From Rhodobacter sp. SY28-1 (GTDB lineage Bacteria > Pseudomonadota > Alphaproteobacteria > Rhodobacterales > Rhodobacteraceae), in NCBI RefSeq assembly GCF_005222785.1, contig NZ_STGH01000001.1, forward strand, positions 806,001 through 870,000: a stretch of 64,000 nucleotides of DNA, read 5' to 3'. How positions within the stretch are numbered: the first letter of the stretch is position 1; every line of letters begins with the position of its first letter. This document shows, piece after piece, positions 16,162 through 23,681 of the stretch. The position numbers and the translations under genes are program-made. The notes under the pieces are model-generated. The model was not told the origin of the DNA. It was given only the letters and a program-made list of their open reading frames with translations, and ran no database searches.

Positions 16162-17139
16162 ATGAAAGCTCTGCTTCTTTCCACCGCTCTGGCGGCCGGT
16201 TTCGCGCTGCCTTCGCTTGCCCAGGACGCCCCGGTTTCGCCGTTCCAGGCCGAAGCTGCCGGCCCTGCGGCCTATGCGTCCGAGATCATCGGCGCGCGCG
16301 TCTATGTCTCGGAAGCCGCCCTTGACGCTGATGCCTACGAGGGCGTTCAGGAAGGCTGGGATGACATCGGCGAAGTGAACGACGTCCTTCTGGGCCGTGA
16401 CGGCACGGTTGACGCCGTGCTGGTCGATATCGGCGGCTTCCTCGGCATGGGCGAGCGTCAGGTTGCGGTCGACATGTCGTCGCTGAAGTTCGTGTCGGAC
16501 GATGCGACCGATGCCGATGACTGGTTCCTGGTCCTGCAGACCGACCGGGCCACGCTGGAAGGCGCCCCGGAGTATCTGCGGCCCGCGATGGGCGACCAGG
16601 CTGCCGCCACCGACACTGACAAGGGCGGCCTGGAAAACGTGCCGGTCGTGAACGAGGCGATCAGCGACACCGCTGAAGCCGCACCGGATACGACGGGCCA
16701 AGGCACCGCGACCGACGAGGCTGTGGCCGCGTCAAACACTGCCGAGGGCACCGAAGGCGTTGGCAGCGCGACGGAAACGGCTCTTCCGGCCGATGGCGGC
16801 GCGACCGCTGATGCCACCGGCATGAACGGCTCGATGGCGCTGCCCGAAGGCTATACCGCCATGGGCCCCGAGGCCCTGACCGCCGAGACCCTGACGGGTG
16901 CGGACGTCCGTGATGCCTCGGACGCCTCGATCGCCGAAGTCAGCGACCTTGTGCTGTCGGCTGAAGGTCAGGTGACCGACGTGGTTCTGGATGTCGGCGG
17001 TTTCCTCGGGATGGGCGCCAAGTCGGTTGCCATCCCGATGGATCGCCTGACCGTCGCCCAGACCGAAGGCGGCGCGGTGCGCGTCTGGGTCGACATGACC
17101 AAGGAAGAGCTTGAGGCTCTGCCGGAATACAAGGCCTAA
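16162..17139 (+). CDS. Exported protein with two PRC-barrel domains
   Basis: This 325-residue protein has a signal peptide (MKALLLSTALAAGFALPSLAQ) and two PRC-barrel-like repeats. The first is near residues 35-125 (GARVYVSE, DIGEVNDVLLGRDG, VDIGGFLGMGER), the second near 235-320 (GADVRDASD, IAEVSDLVLSAEG, LDVGGFLGMGAK). They are joined by an acidic Ala/Thr linker. AGGAG lies eight bases before the start. PRC-barrel proteins of this form are often stress- or photosynthesis-associated; the role is unknown. An EcfG promoter upstream and a terminator downstream make it a single-gene unit. Confidence 0.88.
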   Translation: MKALLLSTALAAGFALPSLAQDAPVSPFQAEAAGPAAYASEIIGARVYVSEAALDADAYEGVQEGWDDIGEVNDVLLGRDGTVDAVLVDIGGFLGMGERQVAVDMSSLKFVSDDATDADDWFLVLQTDRATLEGAPEYLRPAMGDQAAATDTDKGGLENVPVVNEAISDTAEAAPDTTGQGTATDEAVAASNTAEGTEGVGSATETALPADGGATADATGMNGSMALPEGYTAMGPEALTAETLTGADVRDASDASIAEVSDLVLSAEGQVTDVVLDVGGFLGMGAKSVAIPMDRLTVAQTEGGAVRVWVDMTKEELEALPEYKA

Positions 17140-17162
17140 GCCTCTGTAACTTCGGAAAATGG

Positions 17163-17194
17163 CCCGCGTCGTCCGCTGGACGGCGCGGGTTTTT
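17163..17194 (+). terminator. Rho-independent terminator of the PRC-barrel gene
   Basis: A 12-bp stem with one G-T wobble (CCCGCGTCGTCC, loop GCT, GGACGGCGCGGG) is followed by TTTTT (17190-17194), 24 bases after the PRC-barrel stop. Confidence 0.9.
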
Positions 17195-17199
17195 CCTTG

Positions 17200-18732
17200 T
17201 CAGGCGAAGCTGCGGATGGTGGTGATGGCGCCGTCGAGCGCCTTGCCCTCCTCATCCTTCAGCGCGGCCTCGCGCAGGCGGCCGGCCCAGTCGGCCGCAT
17301 CCTCTCGGTCCCTGATGAGGTCGATTGCGGCAAGGACCTTGTCGAACTTCGACAGGCCCCGGGCGTGGGTGTCCGAGTAGCCCTTGACCAACCGGCGGCA
17401 GCGGATGACTTCAACCGCGAGGTCGTAGTTCTGCGGCACGTAGCCTAGGGCGGTGGCAAGCCATCGGTCCATGTGCGCGGTTTCGGTCGCGTGGCGGAGG
17501 GACTTCAGGCGCCAGCCCTTCAGGCCCCCGAGGACATGCAGCATCAGGAAGCCGCGGAGGGAGTCCGTGCGCACACGGCGGCCCTTGTTGAACAGCCGGT
17601 CGATCAGCGCCATCCGGCCGGGGTTGGCGGCCCACTTTGCGCCGATGCGGGCGGGGAGGAGGGAAACGACTTCCTCGGCCCTTGGGTGCAGGAATTCGGT
17701 GACATGCATCAGCTTGTCCTGCGCGCCCATTTCCCCGGCGATCCGGGTCATGCGGGCGGCGCGGGTCTTCTCATCAGCGACGCGGATGATGTCGTCATAG
17801 GCCATCGCATTGGCGATATGCTTTGCCGCCTCACGCGTCAGGTCGAAGGGGGCGCGGTCCTTGGTAAGGATCCGGTCGAGCCTGTCGAGATAGGCGCGAC
17901 CGTATGCGAGGTCCTGGAAGTCGACCACTTTCCGCAGGCCGGGGCGGGCGAGTTCGGCGACTTGCGGCGGCAGGTGGTCGAGGCGGGTGGTCAGGGTGAC
18001 CCATGCGGCGACGAGTTTGGCGGGGCCTTTCGGGACGTCGCTGCGCGTGGCGGGTTGGGTTGCCGCGGCTTTCGGTGCGCCGTTCCGGGCGGCCTCGTAT
18101 CCAGCGGCGAAGGCTTTCAGGGACGGCTCCACCCCTTTCCCGCCCTTGGCGATGGCGGCCTCGAAGGCTTCGCGGGGGAAGGGGAGGGTTTCGGAGGCAG
18201 CGAGGGCTCCGAAGAGGCTGGCGGAGATGACGGAGCCTTGGGCGAGCGCAAGGGCGTCAAAATCGGCGGCGATCACGCGGCGGGCGGCGATGTCTGCGGC
18301 GGCGAGGACCTCAGTTGCGTCCGCGATCCCGTCGCCGGGGACGGTCTTTTCGCTGACGGCCAGCATCCGGTGGGTGGAGGTGATGAGCGTGGTGCGGTCC
18401 GGCGTGACGAAGCCCCGGATGATGGCGCGCCCGGCCTCCATCAGCTCGGCGGTGACCATGATATCGACGTCACCGGCAGCGGGCATCAGCGAGAAGATGG
18501 GGGTGCCGTGTGTCGCGGGGGCCATTTCGACGTAGTAGACCGTGGCCCCGGTGCGTTGCGCGACGCCTGCGACGCTGGTGGCTTGCGCCGCATAGCCGTT
18601 GGCCCGCGCGAGGTCCTCGATCCAGCCGGTCAGGACGCCGCCGCCCTGGCCGCCGACAGCGAGGAGGGCGAGCTTGATGATGCCTTGGGTGGCATCGGCA
18701 GGGAGGGGGTCGAAGCTGGGGTGGACGGTCAT
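17200..18732 (-). CDS. iorB: Indolepyruvate ferredoxin oxidoreductase, beta-type subunit (long form)
   Basis: With IorA this forms a thiamine-diphosphate enzyme that oxidatively decarboxylates indolepyruvate and related aryl-pyruvates to acyl-CoA. The first ~190 residues are the catalytic gamma-type domain (LALLAVGGQGGGVLTGW, VAGVAQRTGATVYYVE). The remaining ~300 residues are an extra C-terminal domain (DUF6537-like), not found in the ~200-residue archaeal IorB. The start overlaps the iorA stop (ATGA), so the two are co-translated. Long-form beta subunits are common in proteobacteria. Substrate range is inferred. Confidence 0.9.
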   Translation of the reverse strand: MTVHPSFDPLPADATQGIIKLALLAVGGQGGGVLTGWIEDLARANGYAAQATSVAGVAQRTGATVYYVEMAPATHGTPIFSLMPAAGDVDIMVTAELMEAGRAIIRGFVTPDRTTLITSTHRMLAVSEKTVPGDGIADATEVLAAADIAARRVIAADFDALALAQGSVISASLFGALAASETLPFPREAFEAAIAKGGKGVEPSLKAFAAGYEAARNGAPKAAATQPATRSDVPKGPAKLVAAWVTLTTRLDHLPPQVAELARPGLRKVVDFQDLAYGRAYLDRLDRILTKDRAPFDLTREAAKHIANAMAYDDIIRVADEKTRAARMTRIAGEMGAQDKLMHVTEFLHPRAEEVVSLLPARIGAKWAANPGRMALIDRLFNKGRRVRTDSLRGFLMLHVLGGLKGWRLKSLRHATETAHMDRWLATALGYVPQNYDLAVEVIRCRRLVKGYSDTHARGLSKFDKVLAAIDLIRDREDAADWAGRLREAALKDEEGKALDGAITTIRSFA

Positions 18733-20873
18733 TCGGCCCTCCATGTCAGGCGGCGGGCCTCGCGGCGGGATTGCAGCCAGCGGATGATGCAGGAGCGGAA
18801 GCGGGCGAAGGTTCGCTCCCATTTGGTCGGGTTATGGATCACGTCGGCGCGGTAGAACGAGGGGCAGAGGATGGCGGCGTCGGCGACCTCGCCGCAGTTG
18901 CCGCAGCCGACGCAGGATTGGTCGATGCTGGCCACGGGGTCGTCGCGCAGGGGGTCGTCAAGGCGTTTCAGCGACAGGGACGGGCAGCCGGACAGCCGGA
19001 TGCAGGCGTGGTCGCCGGTGCAGATCGCTTCGTCGACGCCGAAGCGGGGGGCCTCGACCCTTCGGCCTTCCTTGATCGCCTGTTGGGTCAGGGGTTTCTG
19101 GCGGCGCTGCTTGTTCAGCATGCATTCGGACGAGGCGACGATGACCTTCGGGCCTTTGGTTGGGGTCTTCAGCGCCTCGCGGATCGTGTCGCGCATCTTG
19201 GCCACGTCATAGGTGCGGTCGATCTGGCGGACCCAAGTGATGCCGATGCCGCGCAGGGCCTTGGAGATCGGGTTCTTCGTGGCCTTGGTGCCGTTGTCGG
19301 CGCGGGAGGACATGATGTCCTGCCCGCCCGTCGCGGCGGAGTAGTAGTTGTCGACGATAATCGCCACGCCGTCCGACTTGTTGAACGCCATGTTGGTGAA
19401 GCTGGACGATAGCCCGTTGTGCCAGAAACCGCCGTCCCCGATGATCGCGATGGGCCGCTTTTCGCCGCCGCCGTCGAAGGCCCCGTTCGCGGCGGGGCCA
19501 AGGCCGTAGCCCATCGTGGCGCCGCCGATTTCGAACGGGGGAAGGCTGGCGAAGAGGTGGCAGCCGATGTCGGCGGCGATCTGGTGCTTGCCAAGCTCCT
19601 TCTCCACCAGCTTCATCGCCGCGAAGATCGGGCGTTCGGGGCAGCCGGTGCAAAAGCCGGGGGGACGGATCGGGACGGTCTTGGTCAGGTCTGGGATGGC
19701 CGGGCGGTCCACGTTCGGCGCGCGGATCGCGGCGGGGAGCATATGGGGGGCGGCCTGTTTCAGGAAGCCTTCGACGGCGTTCAGCATCACCGCGCCGGTG
19801 TATTCCCCGGCCATCGGGAACAGTCCCTTGCCGTGGAGTTTGACCCGACTTTCGGCGCGGTAGAGGAAGGACCCAAGCTGGGTTTCGATGAATTCGGGCT
19901 GGCCTTCCTCGACCACGAGGACATGGTCCTTACCTTGGCAGAAGTCGAGGAACTCGCTGGAGATCAGGGGGTAGGTGACGTTCAGGACGTAGATCGGGAC
20001 CTGCGTGCCGCCGTAGATGTCGGCAAGGCCCAGCCGTTGCAGCGCGCGGATCAGGCCGTTGTACATGCCGCCTTGTACGACGATGCCGAAGGGGGCGTCT
20101 ATTGGGCCAAAGACCTCGTTCATGCCCTTCGCGCGGATAAAGGCTTCGGCGGCGGGCCAGCGGTTTTTGACCTTGTCCTGTTCATGGGCGTAGGACATCG
20201 GCGGCAGCACGACGCGGTTAAAGTCGCTTCTCGGGTTGGACAGTGCGTCCTTTACCGTCAGCTTCGGGCGTTGGTTGTCGCGGGCGGTGAACTGGCCGGT
20301 GACGTGGCATGACCGGATGCGCACCATCAGCATGACGGGGGTGTTCGACGCTTCGGAGAGGTCGAACCCGTCCGACACCGCCTTGACGATGGAGGGCAGG
20401 TTCGGGCGGGGGTCCAGCAGCCACATCTGCGCCTTCATGGCGAAGGGGTGGGTGCGTTCCTGCATGATGCTGGACCCCTCGCCGTAGTCTTCCCCGACGA
20501 TGACCAGCGCCCCGCCGGTCACGCCGGAGGAGGAGAGGTTGGCAAGCGCGTCCGAGGCGACGTTGACGCCCACGGGGCCCTTGAAGGTGACGGCGCCCCG
20601 GATCGGGTAGTGGACGGAGGCGGCCAACATTGCGGCGGCGGCGGCCTCGTTGGCGTTGGCCTCGTACCGCACGCCGAGGTCGGTCAAGAGGTCCTCGGCA
20701 TCGGCAAGGACGTCCATCAGGTGACTGATCGGCGCGCCCTGGTAGCCGCCGACATAACCGACTCCGGATTCCAGAAGCGCCTTGGTGATGGCGAGGATGC
20801 CTTCGCCGGTGAAGGTCTCCCCTGCGCCCAGCTTGAGGTCTTCGACTTGAGCCTTGAAGGAGCGTTCGGCCAT
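18729..20873 (-). CDS. iorA: Indolepyruvate ferredoxin oxidoreductase, alpha subunit
   Basis: This 714-residue protein has an N-terminal pyrimidine-binding region (GVGYVGGYQGAPIS). The thiamine-diphosphate motif is around GDGGFWHNGLSSSF...NNYY-type residues (VDNYYSAATGG), and there is a TGCPERP loop. The C-terminal ferredoxin-like domain has clusters in CTGDHACIRLSGCP and CVGCGNCGE...CP, enough for two iron-sulfur clusters. The canonical alpha subunit is ~600-720 residues. It lies 1 bp after the marR-type gene and is coupled to iorB, in a four-gene operon that begins with the cyclase gene. Confidence 0.94.
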   Translation of the reverse strand: MAERSFKAQVEDLKLGAGETFTGEGILAITKALLESGVGYVGGYQGAPISHLMDVLADAEDLLTDLGVRYEANANEAAAAAMLAASVHYPIRGAVTFKGPVGVNVASDALANLSSSGVTGGALVIVGEDYGEGSSIMQERTHPFAMKAQMWLLDPRPNLPSIVKAVSDGFDLSEASNTPVMLMVRIRSCHVTGQFTARDNQRPKLTVKDALSNPRSDFNRVVLPPMSYAHEQDKVKNRWPAAEAFIRAKGMNEVFGPIDAPFGIVVQGGMYNGLIRALQRLGLADIYGGTQVPIYVLNVTYPLISSEFLDFCQGKDHVLVVEEGQPEFIETQLGSFLYRAESRVKLHGKGLFPMAGEYTGAVMLNAVEGFLKQAAPHMLPAAIRAPNVDRPAIPDLTKTVPIRPPGFCTGCPERPIFAAMKLVEKELGKHQIAADIGCHLFASLPPFEIGGATMGYGLGPAANGAFDGGGEKRPIAIIGDGGFWHNGLSSSFTNMAFNKSDGVAIIVDNYYSAATGGQDIMSSRADNGTKATKNPISKALRGIGITWVRQIDRTYDVAKMRDTIREALKTPTKGPKVIVASSECMLNKQRRQKPLTQQAIKEGRRVEAPRFGVDEAICTGDHACIRLSGCPSLSLKRLDDPLRDDPVASIDQSCVGCGNCGEVADAAILCPSFYRADVIHNPTKWERTFARFRSCIIRWLQSRREARRLTWRAE

Positions 20874-20874
20874 G

Positions 20875-21336
20875 TCAGATCTCGTGCTTGCGGATGTTGA
20901 CCAGCATCTTCTGGAGGGTCGCGACGAAGGCCTGACGTTCGTCCTCGGGGATGCCCTTGAACATCCGGTCCTCGGCCGAAGCCATGTGCGGCCAGAGGGT
21001 TTGGAAGACCTCCCGCCCGGTCTCGGTGATGGTCACGCGGGTGGCGCGGCTGTCGTCGGGGTCGGTCTGGCGGCGGATCAGGCCATCGGTCTGGAGCTGG
21101 ACCAGCGCGCGCGAGAGGGTGGATTGTTCGGTGACGGTGTAGACCGCCAACTCTCCGATGAGGGGCGCGTCGACGACCGACAAAACGGCCAGCGCGCGGG
21201 CCTTGGGGGTGGTCAGGCCGAGACCCGCCAGTTCCTCGCGGAAGCCCGCGTTGTAGCGGCCCATGATCCGGTTCATCAGGTAGGGCGCGAAGTTCGTCAG
21301 GCCGATGTCGGCCAGGCCCCGGGCGGCGCCGTCCAT
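20875..21336 (-). CDS. MarR family transcriptional regulator
   Basis: This 153-residue winged-helix protein has the MarR pattern: GLTTPKARALAVLSVVD, TVTEQSTLSRALVQLQTDGLI (recognition helix), and the wing DPDDSRATRVTITETGREV. ATG at 21336 overlaps the TAA of the cyclase gene, and iorA starts 1 bp after its stop, so it is embedded in the operon it probably regulates. An aromatic ligand would fit the neighbours. The AT-rich repeat at 22165-22180 is a candidate binding site. Confidence 0.9.
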   Translation of the reverse strand: MDGAARGLADIGLTNFAPYLMNRIMGRYNAGFREELAGLGLTTPKARALAVLSVVDAPLIGELAVYTVTEQSTLSRALVQLQTDGLIRRQTDPDDSRATRVTITETGREVFQTLWPHMASAEDRMFKGIPEDERQAFVATLQKMLVNIRKHEI

Positions 21337-22124
21337 TACTTGCGCGGAACCAGCGCCAGCGCGCGGATGGGCGAGCCGGTGCCGTTCTTGATCTTCAGGG
21401 GCGCCGCGATGAGGATCGCACCCTTGGGGGGCAGCTTCGACAGGTTGGCAAGGGACGCCAGGCCATAGCAGTTGTGCTTGTGCAGAAGGTTGTGCGCCGG
21501 GAAGGGTGGGGTCATGCCGCCCGCCTGGCCCGCGTCGGTGCCGATGCACTGCGACCCCCAGCCGACGATGCCCTTGTCGATCAGGTACTGGATCACCTCG
21601 GCCGTCGGGCCCGGGGTATGCGGGCCGGTGGCGTCGGCGTTGAGGAACAGGCCTTCGTCATGGGCGCGGGCGTCCCAGTCGGAGCGGAGGACGACCCATT
21701 CGCCCTTGCCGATGGGGCCGTGCTTCGCCTCCCAAGCCTTCACATGATCGATGGTCAGCAGAAAGTCGGGGTCGGCGGCGCATTCCACGCTGAAGTCCAA
21801 GACATTTACCGGGGCCACCAGCCGCTGGACGGACAACGTGTCGGTGTAGCCGTCGGCATAGTCTTTGCCGGTGATCCAGTGGTGCGGCGCGTCGAAATGG
21901 GTGCCGGAGTGCTCGCCGAGTTCAAGCCAGTTCCAGGCCCAGAACGGCCCGTCCTTGTCGTATTCGCTGATCCGGTGGATCTTGATCGGCGGGGTGTCCT
22001 TGGCGAAATCGGGGGGGAGCTTCAGGAGCGGCGTCTCCGGCCCCAGGACGCCCGAACAATCCACCACCTCGATCGCGCCCGAGGCGATCATTGCGCCCAG
22101 TTGAGCCAGCAGGTTCGCCGTCAT
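21336..22124 (-). CDS. Cyclase-family metal hydrolase (isatin hydrolase/kynurenine formamidase-like)
   Basis: This 262-residue protein has the cyclase-family metal site HSGTHFDAPHH (residues 72-82, consensus HxGTHxDxPxH), which binds Mn or Zn in isatin hydrolase and kynurenine formamidase. At ~260 residues it is longer than typical KynB (~210) and nearer to isatin-hydrolase-like members. GGGAGGAA precedes the ATG. Being first in an operon with iorAB, and facing a molybdenum hydroxylase, makes hydrolysis of a lactam or amide ring in indole or other N-heterocycle degradation plausible. This is inference. Confidence 0.85.
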   Translation of the reverse strand: MTANLLAQLGAMIASGAIEVVDCSGVLGPETPLLKLPPDFAKDTPPIKIHRISEYDKDGPFWAWNWLELGEHSGTHFDAPHHWITGKDYADGYTDTLSVQRLVAPVNVLDFSVECAADPDFLLTIDHVKAWEAKHGPIGKGEWVVLRSDWDARAHDEGLFLNADATGPHTPGPTAEVIQYLIDKGIVGWGSQCIGTDAGQAGGMTPPFPAHNLLHKHNCYGLASLANLSKLPPKGAILIAAPLKIKNGTGSPIRALALVPRK

Positions 22125-22164
22125 CAGTTCCTCCCATGTTGCGGGTCAGGCTAGACTCGATTAG

Positions 22165-22180
22165 ATGCAAATGCAAATAT
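22165..22180. promoter_or_regulatory. Candidate MarR operator in divergent promoter region
   Basis: ATGCAAATGCAAATAT is a tandem repeat of ATGCAA in an AT-rich patch within the otherwise GC-rich 205-bp region between the cyclase and the Mo-hydroxylase genes. Its position 41 bp before the cyclase ATG suits an operator/promoter. No other strong motif was seen here. Confidence 0.35.
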
Positions 22181-22329
22181 TCTGAAAGCCGGTCAGCCCG
22201 GTTTCCGGGGCCGGATGGTCGGCGGTAGAGCGAGGGCGTCGCAGACTGCCATTGCAGCCGCGGCCCGGGTGCAGCAAAGTCACCGGCGAACGGCGGCAGA
22301 AGAACGCCTGAGAATGGTAGGGAGGCGCA

Positions 22330-23196
22330 ATGCGATACCACACCCCAACAAGTTTTGCCGATGCGGCCGCGATTGCGGCGGGGGCGTCGGGAACCCTGCG
22401 GTTTCTGGCCGGGGGCACGGATGTCCTGGTCCAGATGCGCGCGGGGATGGTGCAGCCGGATGACCTGATCGACCTCAAGCACATTCCTGGCGTCGACAAG
22501 ATCGAGCGCACGGCCGAGGGCGGCTGGCGAATCGGTGTCGCGGTGCCGGGGATCGTCCTGGGCGGTCACGCCGATCTGGTACGCGACTGGCCGGGCGTGG
22601 TTGAGGGGATGAACCTTGTTGGCTCGACCCAGGTGCAGGGCCGCGCGACCCTGGCGGGGAACCTGTGCAACGGCTCACCTGCGGCGGATTCGGTGCCGGG
22701 GCTGATCGCGGCGGGCGCGACGGTGACGGTGACCGGGCCGAACGGGTCCCGCGATCTCCCGGTCGAGCAGGTTCCGGCGGGGCCGGGGAAGACCAATCTG
22801 GCGAAGGGTGAGGTGATTTCCGCGATCACCCTGCCACCCCGTGGCAAGAACGGCGGCGACGCCTATCTGCGCTTCATCCCGCGGACCGAGATGGACATTG
22901 CGGTGGTGGGCTGCGCGGTCAGCCTGCGGCTGGATGGCGACAAGGTGGTGGAGGCGAGGGTGGCATTGGGCGCGGTTGCTCCGACGGTTCTGCTGTCCGA
23001 GGCTTGTGCCAGGGCGATCATCGGGACGACGCTGGACGACGCGGCTTTGGGCGCGCTGGCCAAGGCGGCAGAGGGCGAGGCGAAGCCGATTTCCGACAAG
23101 CGCGGGACCAAGGAGTTCCGGATCGCCGTGGCGGGTGTGCTGGCGCGTCGGGCGGCGAAGATCGCCTATGACCGGGCGAAAGGATTGAAAGCATGA
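22330..23196 (+). CDS. Molybdenum hydroxylase FAD-binding (medium) subunit
   Basis: This 288-residue protein is the CoxM-like electron-transfer subunit. LAGGTDVLVQM is the first FAD motif, and GRATLAGNLCNGSPAADSVP is the second (TxxGN/GSP...AD). The start has AGGGAGG upstream. The stop overlaps the ATG of the iron-sulfur subunit. It passes electrons from the [2Fe-2S] subunit via FAD. It belongs to the xanthine dehydrogenase/aromatic hydroxylase family, not necessarily CO dehydrogenase (see the large subunit). Confidence 0.93.
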   Translation: MRYHTPTSFADAAAIAAGASGTLRFLAGGTDVLVQMRAGMVQPDDLIDLKHIPGVDKIERTAEGGWRIGVAVPGIVLGGHADLVRDWPGVVEGMNLVGSTQVQGRATLAGNLCNGSPAADSVPGLIAAGATVTVTGPNGSRDLPVEQVPAGPGKTNLAKGEVISAITLPPRGKNGGDAYLRFIPRTEMDIAVVGCAVSLRLDGDKVVEARVALGAVAPTVLLSEACARAIIGTTLDDAALGALAKAAEGEAKPISDKRGTKEFRIAVAGVLARRAAKIAYDRAKGLKA

Positions 23197-23681
23197 GCAA
23201 GATTCACGTCACCACCACCGTCAACGGCGACCCGGTGGAGTTCCTGGCTGACCCGCGCGAGACGCTGCTGGACGCGCTGCGGAACCAGCTGGACCTGACG
23301 GGCACCAAGGAAGGCTGCGGCACCGGCGACTGCGGGGCCTGTTCGGTCACTGTGGACGGGACGCTGGTCTGTTCCTGCCTGATGCTGGCGGCGGAAGCCA
23401 ACGGCAAGCGGGTGGAGACCATCGAGGGCATGGCCAAGGAAGCGCTGCACCCGTTGCAGCGCAAGTTCATCGAACATGCGGCCCTGCAGTGCGGCTTCTG
23501 CACTCCCGGTATTCTGGTGGCGGCGAAGGCTCTCTTGGAGCGGAACCCGGACCCGACGGACACCGAGGTGCGCTATTGGCTGGCGGGGAACCTGTGCCGG
23601 TGCACGGGCTATGACAAGATCATCCGCGCCGTTCAGGACGCGGCTGCGGAAATGCGGCAGGAACATCGGGGGGCTGCGTGA
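23193..23681 (+). CDS. Molybdenum hydroxylase [2Fe-2S] (small) subunit
   Basis: This 162-residue protein has the eight expected cysteines. The plant-type ferredoxin cluster is in EGCGTGDCGACSVTVDG and the following C (SCLM). The second cluster is in LQCGFCTPG and NLCRCTGYDKI. It matches CoxS/XdhA-type small subunits in length and order. ATG overlaps the previous stop (ATGA), and its own stop overlaps the large-subunit ATG (TGATG). Confidence 0.96.
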   Translation: MSKIHVTTTVNGDPVEFLADPRETLLDALRNQLDLTGTKEGCGTGDCGACSVTVDGTLVCSCLMLAAEANGKRVETIEGMAKEALHPLQRKFIEHAALQCGFCTPGILVAAKALLERNPDPTDTEVRYWLAGNLCRCTGYDKIIRAVQDAAAEMRQEHRGAA

